Source: UBA5336 sp964492485 (GTDB taxonomy: Bacteria > Pseudomonadota > Alphaproteobacteria > Caulobacterales > Hyphomonadaceae). Taken from it: a stretch of DNA of 64,000 nt. The stretch is taken from positions 1 through 64,000 of the forward strand of contig CAZBKM010000008.1 of NCBI GenBank assembly GCA_964492485.1, in the 5' to 3' direction. The translations under genes and the position numbers were made by a program. Below are positions 36,189 to 44,923 of the stretch, in pieces. The stretch's first letter is position 1. The number at the start of each line of letters is the position of its first letter. The notes beneath the pieces were generated by a model that had not been told where the DNA came from, searched no databases, and was given only the letters and a program-made list of their open reading frames with translations.

Positions 36189-37435
36189 GCGGCCTCCCGG
36201 ACCTGGTTCGCGGCCGCCTCGACCAGGTCGAGCCCTGTCTCCAGATCCGCGTCGGGGATTGTCAGTGGCGGTATGAATTTCAGCACGCGACCGTCTGTAC
36301 CGCAGCCGCCGATCAACAGCCCGGCCTTGAAGGCGTGGGCGACGATCTCCTTGGTGCGGGCCCCGTTTCCGGTATCGTAGCCCCAGATCATGCCTTTTCC
36401 GCGCACCTCGACAGGTGCGCTGGCCGGTTCGCGGGCGGCCATGGCGTTCAGGCGCGCCTCCATATAGGCGCCCTTCCGTCGAACCTCGGCGCAGAACGCA
36501 TCGTCCTTGAAGTAGTCCATGGCCACACGACCTGCGATGAACGACAGGCCTGGCCCGCGGAAGGTGCCGGTATGCTGGCCGGGCTTCCAATGGGCGTCGT
36601 GTTCGCGCTTTACAAGGTTCAGGGCCATGGGCGTGCCATAACCGCCGATGCCCTTCGCCAGGCAGATGATGTCGGGGTCCAGGTCCATGCCGTCGAAACT
36701 GAAGTAGCTGCCGGTCCGTCCGCACCCGGCCTGGATGTCGTCGACGATCAGCAGGGCGCCGGTCTCACGGGCCAGCCGCTGCAGGCCGCGCAGCCATTCG
36801 GGGTCGCCCACATACACGCCGCCTTCGCACTGGACCACCTCGACGAGGATCGCGGCAGGCATGTCGAGCCCCGAAGACGCGTCCCTGTAGGCGTCGATCA
36901 TCGTCTCGATCGGGTGGCCGTAGGACAGCCGCAGCACGTCATTCAGCTGAACGCCCGCCGCATGGCGGAAATAGGCGTTCGCGGTGGCCGCCAGCGAGCC
37001 CAGCGTCATGCCGTGGAATCCGTGCGTGAACGCGATGATGTTGGTGCGACCGGTCACCTTGCGTGCGAGTTTCAGGGCCGCTTCGACGGCATTGGTGCCG
37101 GTTGGCCCGGTGAACTGCAGCTTGTAGTCCATGCCGCGCGGCTTTATAATCGTGTCGACAAAGCTCTCGATGAAGTCGCGCTTGGCGCTCGTGGCCATGT
37201 CAAGACTGTGGACAGGGCCGTCAGCTTCGAGGAACTCGATCATCGCCTTCTTCATCTTCGGATTGTTGTGCCCGAAGTTGAGGACGCCCGCACCGCCGAA
37301 GAAATCGATGTAGGATTTGCCATTCTCATCGACCTGGCGCGCGTTCGAGGCGGATTTGAAGATGGTCGGATAGGTCCGGCAGTAGCCGCGCACTTCCGAT
37401 TCCCAGGTTTCGAACGTGTCCATGGTTGTCTCCAT
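36185..37435 (-). CDS. doeD: Diaminobutyrate-2-oxoglutarate aminotransferase (DoeD, EctB-like)
   Basis: The 416-residue class III aminotransferase closely resembles EctB/DoeD: SEVRGYCRTYPTIF at the N terminus, FFGGAGVLNFGHNN, LQFTGPTGTNAVEAALKLAR, PLP-binding Asp in LIVDDIQAGCGRTG and the Schiff-base Lys in CLAKGIGGYG. EctB makes diaminobutyrate in ectoine synthesis; DoeD runs the reverse transamination in catabolism, giving aspartate semialdehyde. The catabolic reading is chosen because doeA and a deacetylase flank it and no ectA or ectC is present. It is 44 bp downstream of the deacetylase gene and coupled to doeA by ATGA. Confidence 0.93.
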   Translation of the reverse strand: METTMDTFETWESEVRGYCRTYPTIFKSASNARQVDENGKSYIDFFGGAGVLNFGHNNPKMKKAMIEFLEADGPVHSLDMATSAKRDFIESFVDTIIKPRGMDYKLQFTGPTGTNAVEAALKLARKVTGRTNIIAFTHGFHGMTLGSLAATANAYFRHAAGVQLNDVLRLSYGHPIETMIDAYRDASSGLDMPAAILVEVVQCEGGVYVGDPEWLRGLQRLARETGALLIVDDIQAGCGRTGSYFSFDGMDLDPDIICLAKGIGGYGTPMALNLVKREHDAHWKPGQHTGTFRGPGLSFIAGRVAMDYFKDDAFCAEVRRKGAYMEARLNAMAAREPASAPVEVRGKGMIWGYDTGNGARTKEIVAHAFKAGLLIGGCGTDGRVLKFIPPLTIPDADLETGLDLVEAAANQVREAA

Positions 37436-37479
37436 TGGTCTGGTCCGCTCTTGGCGGGCCTTGCTGGTGCGTTTTGGCT

Positions 37480-38682
37480 TCAGGCTGGGTCCGGTGTGGG
37501 CGCTCCGGCCAGGCGGGCATAGACCCGCAGGACCACCGGGAGCAGCCGGTCGTTGAAGTCGTACCGGGCGTTGTGGCAGGGCGCGGCGTGGTCAGGCCCG
37601 TCATTGGCACCGATCAGGGCGAAGGCGCCGGGCACGCGCTTGAGGTAGTAGCTGAAATCCTCCGACGCCATGATCGGTACGTTCAGTTCTGTATCGTTCC
37701 AGTCCGGCCCGAGCGTGTCGGCGAGGGCCTGACGCATTTCGGACGCCGCGACCGGATGGTTCACCGTGGCCTCGTAACGGTCGAACAGCTCCACGGTCGC
37801 CGAGACGCCATGGGCCGCGGCCACGGCGTTCGATACCTCGTCGATCGCGCCGTTGATCGCAGGGCGGTCGGCGGCGCGGGTCAGGCGGATGCTGCCGCCT
37901 AGGCGGGCCTGGTCCGGGATGACGGTGTCGCCGCTTGGCGCATCGATCGACGTCACGCTGAGTACGGCGGCGTTCTGGGGCGGCAGGCGTCGGCTGACCA
38001 CCTGCTGCAGGGCCTGGACGAGGGCGGCGGCCGCAAGGACGGGGTCGCGGCACAGCTCCGGCTGGCTGGCATGACCGCCAGCGCCGGTGAGCGTGATCCG
38101 GAAGGTGCCGTTACCCGCCATCACGGCACCATCGGGACAAACGGCCTGGCCGAACGGGATGGCAGGCCAGTTGTGCCAGCCGAACACCGCTGCGACCCCG
38201 TCCAGGGCGCCGTCCTCGATCATGCGCAGCGCCCCGTGCCCGCCTTCCTCGGCCGGCTGGAACAACAGGGTGACGGGTCCGGGCAGGGCGGCTTCATGTT
38301 GCTTGAGCCAGGCCGCAGCGGCCATCAGGGCGGCCGTGTGGCCGTCATGGCCGCAGGCATGCATGCATCCCGGACGCGTCGATCGCCAGGCCGGCGTGCC
38401 GACTTCCTCGATCGGCAGGGCGTCGATGTCGCCACGAAGCGCAATATGCCGGCCGCTGGCCTCCGGCGCCAGCCGGGCGACTGTCCCGGTTTGCGCGCAG
38501 GGCCGCCAGGCAATGCCCAGCCCATCGAGCGCCGAGCGGATGCGCGCCGCCGTCTCCCGCTCCTGCCAGGTGAGTTCAGGATGGCGGTGCAGATCACGCC
38601 GGAATCGGGTCGCCGCATCGACGATCCTGTCCCAATCCTTCGCCGTCGGGTCGAAGGGGGCGGTTGGAGCAAGCTCCGACAT
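37480..38682 (-). CDS. doeB2: M20-family N-acetyldiaminobutyrate deacetylase (DoeB2-type)
   Basis: The 400-residue amidohydrolase has M20D features: RDLHRHPELTWQE, CMHACGHDGHTAALM with metal-binding Cys/His residues, FQPAEEGGHGA with the catalytic Glu pair, and HASQPELCRDPV in the dimerisation domain. As first gene of the doe operon it most likely removes acetyl from N-acetyl-L-2,4-diaminobutyrate. That fits the M20-type DoeB2 variant rather than the aspartoacylase-like DoeB found in Halomonas. In isolation it would be called a hippurate or N-acyl-amino-acid hydrolase. It is divergent from the oxygenase-like gene, with about 160 bp of shared upstream DNA. Confidence 0.85.
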   Translation of the reverse strand: MSELAPTAPFDPTAKDWDRIVDAATRFRRDLHRHPELTWQERETAARIRSALDGLGIAWRPCAQTGTVARLAPEASGRHIALRGDIDALPIEEVGTPAWRSTRPGCMHACGHDGHTAALMAAAAWLKQHEAALPGPVTLLFQPAEEGGHGALRMIEDGALDGVAAVFGWHNWPAIPFGQAVCPDGAVMAGNGTFRITLTGAGGHASQPELCRDPVLAAAALVQALQQVVSRRLPPQNAAVLSVTSIDAPSGDTVIPDQARLGGSIRLTRAADRPAINGAIDEVSNAVAAAHGVSATVELFDRYEATVNHPVAASEMRQALADTLGPDWNDTELNVPIMASEDFSYYLKRVPGAFALIGANDGPDHAAPCHNARYDFNDRLLPVVLRVYARLAGAPTPDPA

Positions 38683-38843
38683 TGCAATGACCCTAGCCGA
38701 GATTGCGGGTCCTGAAAACGTCGCGACCTGTTATCGACCGTCAGGGCGCAGGTCTGCCGCACCGTCCGGCAAGGCGCGCGTCGGCCCGGACCACCTTCGC
38801 CTGCACCTTGCGACCGTCGGCGAGCTTGGGTAGCGCTTGGGCG

Positions 38844-39794
38844 ATGTCCGCCGAGGAAACACCCCTGGCCAGCGAGCAGGATCTGCCCGAAGCCGAACGC
38901 CGCCCCGAGGGGGGCACGGATTTTATCCGGGATGCCTGGTATGTGGCGGCGCGGGCGGGCGACGTCTCGCCGCGCAGACCGCTAGACGCCCTGGTCTGTG
39001 GGGAGACCCTGCGCCTGAGCCAGGATGGTGAGCAGGCCCGTACGGGTACGGTCACAGCGATGACGGCGCGCGGCGAGGAACGTCCTGCCTACATCAGCGA
39101 GGACCTCGTCTGGACCTACCTGCCGGGGGCTCTGGCGGCGCCACGGTCCGGCCCACCCTGCTTTGGCGGTCCGAAAGGGCGGGTCCGGTTCATGGAAACC
39201 AATGTCATTCCCGCCCATCAGGATGACGCGGTGTATGGCCTGCTCGATCCCGCCCACACCCCTTTCGTGCACCGGAGCCCCATCTGGCGCGGTGACGGTG
39301 CGCTGAAGGTGAAGCGCAAACGGTTCGAGCCGGAGGATGACGGCTTCACCATGATGCCCCACGGCATCGTCAACAGCGACATCTACAAGATCATCGGCGG
39401 ACGCATCGAGGTGCGCATCCACTTCAAGCTTCCGGGGCTGCGCGCGGAATACATCCGCAATGAGCGCCATACGGTCCTGGGGCTGACGGCGCTGACGCCG
39501 GTGGATGCGCGACACACCCGCCTTCGGCAGATCTTCTATTGGGACACGCCGGTGCTTGCGGCCCTGCGTCCCTTCGCGCGGCTGTTCGCGCGCCCCTTCA
39601 TCCAGCAGGATGTGGACATCATGGGCCTGCGCCGACTGAACGAAGGCTATCGCGCGAGGGGCATGCTGCTCGGCGACAGTGACCGTCAGTTTCTGTGGTA
39701 CATGAAACTCAAGCGCGAATGGGCCGCCGCCCATGCCGAGGGGAGGCCGTTCGCCAACCCGCTCACCGCGGAAACACTGAGCTGGCGAACCTGA
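38844..39794 (+). CDS. Ring-hydroxylating-oxygenase-like catalytic domain lacking the Rieske cluster domain
   Basis: The 316-residue protein starts like a Rieske oxygenase alpha subunit (FIRDAWYVAARAGDV). The usual Rieske insert with CxH and CxxH cluster ligands is absent: the sequence passes from GETLRLSQDGEQARTG almost directly to EDLVWTYLPG, which corresponds to the segment after that domain. The mononuclear iron motif survives as LLDPAHTPFVH (D-x-x-H-x4-H), so the catalytic fold may still bind iron. Without its own [2Fe-2S] centre it would need an outside electron source or have a non-redox role. I placed the start at 38844 (MSAEETPLAS); an upstream extension to 38703 overlaps the doeB2 promoter region. 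The frame has no interruption, so it is not an obvious pseudogene. Confidence 0.75.
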   Translation: MSAEETPLASEQDLPEAERRPEGGTDFIRDAWYVAARAGDVSPRRPLDALVCGETLRLSQDGEQARTGTVTAMTARGEERPAYISEDLVWTYLPGALAAPRSGPPCFGGPKGRVRFMETNVIPAHQDDAVYGLLDPAHTPFVHRSPIWRGDGALKVKRKRFEPEDDGFTMMPHGIVNSDIYKIIGGRIEVRIHFKLPGLRAEYIRNERHTVLGLTALTPVDARHTRLRQIFYWDTPVLAALRPFARLFARPFIQQDVDIMGLRRLNEGYRARGMLLGDSDRQFLWYMKLKREWAAAHAEGRPFANPLTAETLSWRT

Positions 39795-39928
39795 CCCGCC
39801 GCGTGCGGTGCAGGCGCCCCGCCGGTCCGGAGAGGCGCCCGTGCGTTCCCGGTGGCGATCCACCGGCGGGCCTGCCAGATGAGCCGAAGGCCGGGCATTT
39901 GCGTCGGCCGAGAGAGGGGAGACCTGAC

Positions 39929-40642
39929 ATGCTGCGATTTTCAACGGCTGCCGCGAGCGGCTGGCTCGTTCTTTCCCTGCCTGCGACCGCCCAGACCCTC
40001 GGGGGCGTCTTCGGGCCGACCGTCGACCCCACAGACCGGTCAGCCCAGTACCGGAGCGCCCTTGATCCGGAGGGGGACGGAAGCTGGGCCCACCGGCTGC
40101 ATGTGCAGCAGTCGCTGAACGACAGCGTTCGCCTTCGCGGGGTTGTCCAGGGCAGCGATGATGCGCGCGGCGATCTCGCCTTCGATCACATCCAGGGCGA
40201 ACTCCTCTGGCAGGTCGTGGAGCGCACCCCTGGCGGGTGGTCCAGTGCGCTCCGCTTCGACGTGCGTCTGCGCGATGGGGGCGATCCCAACCGCCTCGGC
40301 GTGAATTGGACCAACCAGTGGGACTTCGCCAATGGATGGCGGGTTCGCGGTCTCGCGCTGGTGTCACGCGAGGTGGGGGACGGGGCCGACGACGGCTTCG
40401 GCCTCGGCACGCGGGCAAGTCTGACCAGAGGCGTCGGGAACGGCGTGCGCGCCGGTGTCGAGATGTTCAATGGCTATGGCAACAGCGACGATCTCCCCGA
40501 TGTCGAGGATCAGAATCACAGACTGGGTCCGGTTGTGAGCGGTTCGCTGGGCGGATGGGGTCTGCAGGCCGGCGTGCTGTTCGGCCTGACGGATGGGGCA
40601 AGTGACGAGGATCTGCGTGTCTGGATCGGACGGCGATTCTGA
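39929..40642 (+). CDS. Exported, probably outer-membrane beta-barrel protein
   Basis: The 237-residue product begins with a signal peptide (about 1-22, ending PATAQT). It continues with alternating hydrophobic/polar strands separated by Gly/Asp/Asn-rich turns and ends in Arg-Arg-Phe, with the terminal aromatic residue typical of outer-membrane barrels. No named family was recognised; a porin-like or transient barrel of 8-10 strands would fit the length. A GAGGGGAGA ribosome-binding site supports the ATG at 39929. It follows the oxygenase-like gene by 134 bp containing a CCGGTGG/CCACCGG hairpin (39849-39866), so the two may be separate transcripts. Confidence 0.75.
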   Translation: MLRFSTAAASGWLVLSLPATAQTLGGVFGPTVDPTDRSAQYRSALDPEGDGSWAHRLHVQQSLNDSVRLRGVVQGSDDARGDLAFDHIQGELLWQVVERTPGGWSSALRFDVRLRDGGDPNRLGVNWTNQWDFANGWRVRGLALVSREVGDGADDGFGLGTRASLTRGVGNGVRAGVEMFNGYGNSDDLPDVEDQNHRLGPVVSGSLGGWGLQAGVLFGLTDGASDEDLRVWIGRRF

Positions 40643-40667
40643 AGCGACCCGTCCGGAAACGCGACAA

Positions 40668-41558
40668 TCAGGACGATGGAGGCGGCAGGCTCTCCAGCCA
40701 GTCCGCCAGGCCCGCGCCAATCTCCCCGGCAGCGTCTTCCTGGACGAAGTGGCTGCCCTTGATCCGGACCACGGCCTGGTTCGGAAAGCCGAGGGCGAAC
40801 AGACGCTGTGTCCCTGTCAGGATGGCCCCGGGCTCGGCATCGAACATGAGTTTGGGTATCTCGGTACGCGTTAGCCAGTGGGCATAGCTCGCCATCAGGG
40901 CATGGACGTCGCGGGGCACGCCGCCAACTGGGATCTGGCGTGGCCAGGTAAGGGTTGGCCAGCGGTCGTCCGGGTTCTGGAAGGGTCGGCGGTACTCGGC
41001 CATCTCATCGGCTTCGAGGGGCCGAAGGATCGATCCGGGCAGGACCCGTTCCACGAACAGGTTCCGGTTCAGGATCAGGTCTTCGCCCGCGTCCGACCGA
41101 AACCCCTGGAAGAGTTTCGCGGCGCCCGGATCCCAGTCGCCCCAGTCGGGAAACGGCCGCACCAGGGATTCCATGTGGACGATGCCGGCGACGCGGTCGG
41201 GATGGCGGCGTGCCCAGTGGAAGCCGAGACCCGACCCCCAGTCATGGAGAACGAGGATCACGGGTTCCTGCAGGTCGAGCGCGTCCAGGAACCCGTCGAG
41301 GTAACGGGCATGCGTGGCAAAGGTGTAGGTGTTTGGCCCCGGATCCGGCAGCTTCTCGCTATCGCCCATGCCGATCAGGTCCGGCGCGATGCAGCGTCCC
41401 CTGTCGCGAACATGCGGGAGGATGTTGCGCCAGAGATAGGATGAGGTCGGATTCCCGTGCAGGAACACGATAGGCCGGCCCTCGCCCTCGTCCACAAAGG
41501 CCATCCTGCGCCCGTGGACGGTGAGTGTGCTCTTCCGGTCCTTCCAGCTTGCCGTCAT
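40668..41558 (-). CDS. Haloalkane dehalogenase (HLD-II, LinB/DhaA-like)
   Basis: The 296-residue alpha/beta-hydrolase matches haloalkane dehalogenases in length and active-site layout. The halide-stabilising Asn is in HGNPTSSYLWRN, the nucleophilic Asp plus Trp in LHDWGSGLGFHWA, the HLD-II-type catalytic Glu in HMESLVRP and the His in KGSHFVQED. Such enzymes hydrolyse carbon-halogen bonds to alcohol and halide. They are widespread in marine bacteria, where substrates are often unknown. No signal peptide, so cytoplasmic. It is downstream of the acyl-CoA dehydrogenase gene on the same strand, but a B-type palindromic element lies between them. Confidence 0.92.
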   Translation of the reverse strand: MTASWKDRKSTLTVHGRRMAFVDEGEGRPIVFLHGNPTSSYLWRNILPHVRDRGRCIAPDLIGMGDSEKLPDPGPNTYTFATHARYLDGFLDALDLQEPVILVLHDWGSGLGFHWARRHPDRVAGIVHMESLVRPFPDWGDWDPGAAKLFQGFRSDAGEDLILNRNLFVERVLPGSILRPLEADEMAEYRRPFQNPDDRWPTLTWPRQIPVGGVPRDVHALMASYAHWLTRTEIPKLMFDAEPGAILTGTQRLFALGFPNQAVVRIKGSHFVQEDAAGEIGAGLADWLESLPPPSS

Positions 41559-41582
41559 GTCGCACCGCTCCTGTCTCGTAGC

Positions 41583-41687
41583 TAGCGCGTCTTCAAGTCA
41601 GACAGAGTCAGTGAAGAGGCGCTGGAGTCTTGTTCCCGACCATTTTCTTGACGCGAACCGGTGTCCACTTCGCTTGAAAATGCCTTA
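41583..41687 (+). repeat. Mosaic palindromic element, module B
   Basis: This ~105-bp element has two hairpin modules: AGCGCGTCTTCA with TGAAGAGGCGCT, then CATTTTC with GAAAATG around ACGCGAACCGGTGTCCACTT. It lies between the dehalogenase and the acyl-CoA dehydrogenase. Its right end provides the TAA stop (minus strand, 41685-41687) of the acyl-CoA dehydrogenase. Confidence 0.88.
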
Positions 41688-42881
41688 AAGGCCCAGCACG
41701 CGCCGGGCGATGATCGACTTCTGGATTTCGTTCGTGCCGCCATAGATCGATTGCGCCCGCCCGCCGAGATAGGCTGCCACGCCGGGCGGCGCAGCCGCCT
41801 GCGGACCTGGCGCGAGATCGTCGGCGCGTACGGAATCGGGCGTGGCCATGGCCGCAAAGGCGCCGCCCGCGTCCAGCATCAGTTCCGTGATCTTCTGGTG
41901 GGTCTCGGTAGCGAGGATCTTCACGATCGAAGCCTCATTGCCGGGTGCACCGCCGTCCTTCACGGCCGCGAGCACCCGGAGAACCGTCATTTCCAGCGCG
42001 TCCACGGCCAGATCGGTTTCGGCCAGCCGGCGCCGGAAACCCGCATCGTCGATCAGCCGGGCATTTCCGCCATCGGGCGTTTCGTTCGCCAGCGCACGCA
42101 CGCCCGCGAGCATCCGCCGCTTGCCTGCGATGTGGGCATAGGAGGTGCGTTCGTGGCCGAGCAGGTATTGCGAATAGTTCCACCCCTGGCCGGGCTCGCC
42201 GATCAGATAGTCCCCCGGAACCCAGACATCGTCGAACGTCACCCGGTTGAGGACGTGCTTGCCATCCAGTGTGATGATCGGATGCAGGGTGACCCCCGCG
42301 CGGGTCATCTCGCAGCAGATGAATGAGATCCCCTCCTGCTTGCGGAGTCCGCCACCGGTTCGCGCAAGCAGGAAGATCCAGTCGGCGTGCTGGGCCGCCG
42401 AGGTCCAGATCTTCTCCCCGTTGAGGCGCCACCCGCCATCTTCGGCAACGGCGGAGAAGGCCAGGCTGGCCAGGTCCGAGCCTGCGCCGGGTTCGGAATA
42501 GCCCTGGGCCCACCGCTCCCGCCCCTCGCGCAGGGGCGGCAACCAGCGCGCCTGCTGTTCGGGGCTGGCGAATGTATAGAGCACGGGACCCACATAGATG
42601 ACTCCCATGGGAGTCGGTGGCTGGGCGCCCGCACGGGCCAGTTCCTCGTCGAAGATGTAGCGTTGCTCGAGGCTCCAGCCCGGGCCGCCATGCTCTGCCG
42701 GCCAGCCTGCGGCAAGCCAACCCTTACGCCCCAGGGCCTGTTCCGAGCGGGCAATGTCTTCGGTCGACAGAGACCGGCCCGCGGCAAGCTTGCGCCGGAT
42801 ATCCTGCGGATACTCGGTCTCGAAGAAGTCGCGCACCTCGGCGCGGAAGGTCTCCAGCTCCGGCGGAAATGACAGGTCCAA
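41685..42881 (-). CDS. Acyl-CoA dehydrogenase
   Basis: The 398-residue flavoenzyme has the ordinary acyl-CoA dehydrogenase order: N-terminal helical domain, a beta domain with YSEPGAGSDLASLAFSA and NGEKIWTSAAQHADW, and a C-terminal helical domain ending SIYGGTNEIQKSIIARRVLGL. Substrate is an acyl-CoA of unknown chain type; electrons go to the ETF whose genes open this window. The start appears to be a TTG at 42881: MDLSFPPELETFRAEVRDFF is the family start and a GGGAGA box precedes it by 6 bases. Its stop codon lies within a palindromic element. Confidence 0.95.
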   Translation of the reverse strand: MDLSFPPELETFRAEVRDFFETEYPQDIRRKLAAGRSLSTEDIARSEQALGRKGWLAAGWPAEHGGPGWSLEQRYIFDEELARAGAQPPTPMGVIYVGPVLYTFASPEQQARWLPPLREGRERWAQGYSEPGAGSDLASLAFSAVAEDGGWRLNGEKIWTSAAQHADWIFLLARTGGGLRKQEGISFICCEMTRAGVTLHPIITLDGKHVLNRVTFDDVWVPGDYLIGEPGQGWNYSQYLLGHERTSYAHIAGKRRMLAGVRALANETPDGGNARLIDDAGFRRRLAETDLAVDALEMTVLRVLAAVKDGGAPGNEASIVKILATETHQKITELMLDAGGAFAAMATPDSVRADDLAPGPQAAAPPGVAAYLGGRAQSIYGGTNEIQKSIIARRVLGL

Positions 42882-43011
42882 GCGCGTCTCCCGGGTTTTC
42901 AGTCGGGGTCAGGGCCCGACGACTGCGTGCCATACTGCCAGCCGCGTTGGCGGACGCAACCGGCACCGTCCCGGCCGGTCAGGCGACCGGTCTTGCCGGG
43001 ACCGCCCTGGG

Positions 43012-43110
43012 GCCTCTTCAGGTCGACCAGGGTCAGTGACGGGCGTCAGAGCCCCGACCTTGAGCACTGTCCTGACACGAACCCGGTCCGATTTCGCTTG
43101 AGACGACTCA
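43012..43110 (+). repeat. Mosaic palindromic element, module B (strongly diverged copy)
   Basis: Between the acyl-CoA dehydrogenase and mltF lies a degenerate B element: CCTCTTCAGGTCGACC, AGGGTCAGTGA, CACGAACCCGGTCC and TTTCGCTTGAGA appear in the same order as in 41583-41687. Its right end overlaps the TGA stop of mltF. The remaining intergenic sequence (42882-43011) shows nothing recognisable. Confidence 0.55.
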
Positions 43111-44592
43111 GTTCCGCCCAGCCGATGTCTCGGCCGCGCCATCGGTCGGGACGAGGCTGGCGGCGCTGCCAGACGGCTCGTCGGATTGGTTCGATGCCGC
43201 CGTGCGCAGCGTTGGCGGCACAGCCGTGTCGGGGAACTCCGCCTTGAGGATCGTGTAGTACTCCCGAATCTTCTGAACGTAACGCACCGGCTCGTATCCC
43301 CGCGCATACCCGTAGCGCAGTGTGCGATAGTGTCGGGCCTGGGTCAGAAGGGGCAGGGTCTCTCGCAGGTCCAGCCACGAATTCTTGTCCAGGCCCTGGC
43401 GTTCGGCCAGACGGCGGGCATCGTACATGTGGCCCATGCCGACATTGTAGGCCGCGAGCGCAAACCAGAGCCGGTCCTCACCGGTCACGCCATCCGGAAC
43501 CCTGCGATAGAGGTCGGCGAGATAGGCGACGCCGCCCCTTATGCTCTGGGCCGGGTCCAGTCGGTTGTCGATGCCCACGCGCCGCGCGGTGGACTGGGTC
43601 ACCATCATCAGACCCCGCACGCCGGTCACACTGCGGGCGTCCGGATCCCAGTGGCTTTCCTGATAAGCCTGGGCCGCGATCAGGCGCCAGTCGAACGGCG
43701 TATCTGCGGCGGCGGTCTCGAACATCTCGCGATAGGCAGGCAGGCGGGTCTCGATCCGGCGGCGGAAGCGGGCCGTGTCGACATAGTCGAAGTCCGCCAG
43801 GTGTCCGAACCAGCGTTCGTCGAGTTCATGCAGAAATCCCCGTTCGTGCGCCTCGGCAAACCACGCATCCAGCGATGCGCCAAGCCCGGCAGTGCGCGAG
43901 GAGACCGCCCAGGCCAGGGGTCGATCTTCGGTCAGGTCGAATGCCACCAGAAGTTCCGGCAGCCGCCGCTGGGCATGATCGACCAGATGGCTGTCGGCCA
44001 CCGTACAATCTATGTCGCCGGCGTCGACGGCAGCGAGCAGAGGCATGGCCGACCCCGCCGCCCGGGTTCGCCATGTCAGGTCAGGCGCCTCGACGCGCAG
44101 CGCGGACAGGGTCTCGATGTAGCTGGACCCGTCGACCACGCCGATCGTAACGCCTGCCAGCTCGCTCAGGTCATCTGGGACCACACCTCCGCGCCGGCAG
44201 ACGAGTTGCTCCTTCACATTCTTGTAGGGCGGGCCGAAACGGATCTGGGCCTCTCGGGCCTCGGTGATGGTCAGATTGCCTGTCGCAACATGCCCCTGAC
44301 CGCGGTTCAACGCGCTGAGCAGGCTGTCGATGTCCGGCTTGACGACAAAGCGGGGTGTCGCCCCAAGCGACCTGGCGAAGGCGCGCGCGATATCGACCTC
44401 ATAGCCATCGGGTCCGTTTGCACCGGCCCGATAGATCGTCGGACCCTTGAGTGTCAGGACGACCAGCTCGCCCCGATCGCGGATCTCCTCCACGGACGTT
44501 GCGATGTTGGGGCCACTCAAGCGTGACACCAGGGCAGCCAGAGCGATCAGGGTCCCGACCGCGATGCCGAGCAGAATGCGATGTCTGTCCAT
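43108..44592 (-). CDS. mltF: Membrane-bound lytic murein transglycosylase F
   Basis: The 494-residue protein has an N-terminal membrane anchor or signal (about 6-27), a periplasmic solute-binding-protein type 3 domain (about 40-265) and a C-terminal SLT domain (about 290-470). The catalytic Glu is residue 312 in YQESHWDP, followed by VTGVRGLMMVTQSTA and the AAYNVGMGH motif. This is the MltF layout: it cleaves peptidoglycan glycan strands to 1,6-anhydromuropeptides, with the SBP-like domain acting as regulator. The start at 44592 (MDRHRILLG) is preferred because the earlier in-frame ATG at 44610 lies inside a palindromic element. Confidence 0.95.
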   Translation of the reverse strand: MDRHRILLGIAVGTLIALAALVSRLSGPNIATSVEEIRDRGELVVLTLKGPTIYRAGANGPDGYEVDIARAFARSLGATPRFVVKPDIDSLLSALNRGQGHVATGNLTITEAREAQIRFGPPYKNVKEQLVCRRGGVVPDDLSELAGVTIGVVDGSSYIETLSALRVEAPDLTWRTRAAGSAMPLLAAVDAGDIDCTVADSHLVDHAQRRLPELLVAFDLTEDRPLAWAVSSRTAGLGASLDAWFAEAHERGFLHELDERWFGHLADFDYVDTARFRRRIETRLPAYREMFETAAADTPFDWRLIAAQAYQESHWDPDARSVTGVRGLMMVTQSTARRVGIDNRLDPAQSIRGGVAYLADLYRRVPDGVTGEDRLWFALAAYNVGMGHMYDARRLAERQGLDKNSWLDLRETLPLLTQARHYRTLRYGYARGYEPVRYVQKIREYYTILKAEFPDTAVPPTLRTAASNQSDEPSGSAASLVPTDGAAETSAGRN

Positions 44593-44604
44593 CGTCGCAA
44601 GCTG

Positions 44605-44807
44605 TAGCATTTTCAAGGGAAGTGGGCACCGGTTCGCGTCAAGAAAATGCTGCAATACAAGAAAATAAAGCGATTTCGGAGCGAACGGAATCAATTGCGA
44701 ACGGATAATTGCGCAAGAACAATAATATAAAGCGGCTATGCGAAGTGAAACGAAAGATCGGCGCTTTAGCCCATCTTCTATGACTCCGATTTACTTGAGG
44801 ATGCGCC
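44605..44807. repeat. Composite mosaic element: module A nested within module B
   Basis: Bases 44605-44668 are the AGCATTTTC...GAAAATGCT half of a B element. Bases 44669-44769 are a complete A element (TTCGGAGCGAACGG, TTGCGAACGG, GTGAAACGAAAGATCGG). Bases 44767-44807 are the other B hairpin (CATCTTC...TTGAGGATGCGCC). Compared with the uninterrupted B copy at 63647-63750, A sits exactly between the two B hairpins. This shows that the pieces are movable or recombining modules. The region fills most of the gap upstream of mltF. Confidence 0.85.
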
Positions 44808-44923
44808 AGGCGGCATCGTGCGAGGGCGCCATTCGGTCGCCCTCAGACAGCTTCGACGCAGCCGCCGCCCCCCAGGATCGCGGCCCGATTTGCCTTTCCC
44901 TATCGGATTGGTAAGGTCAGGCC

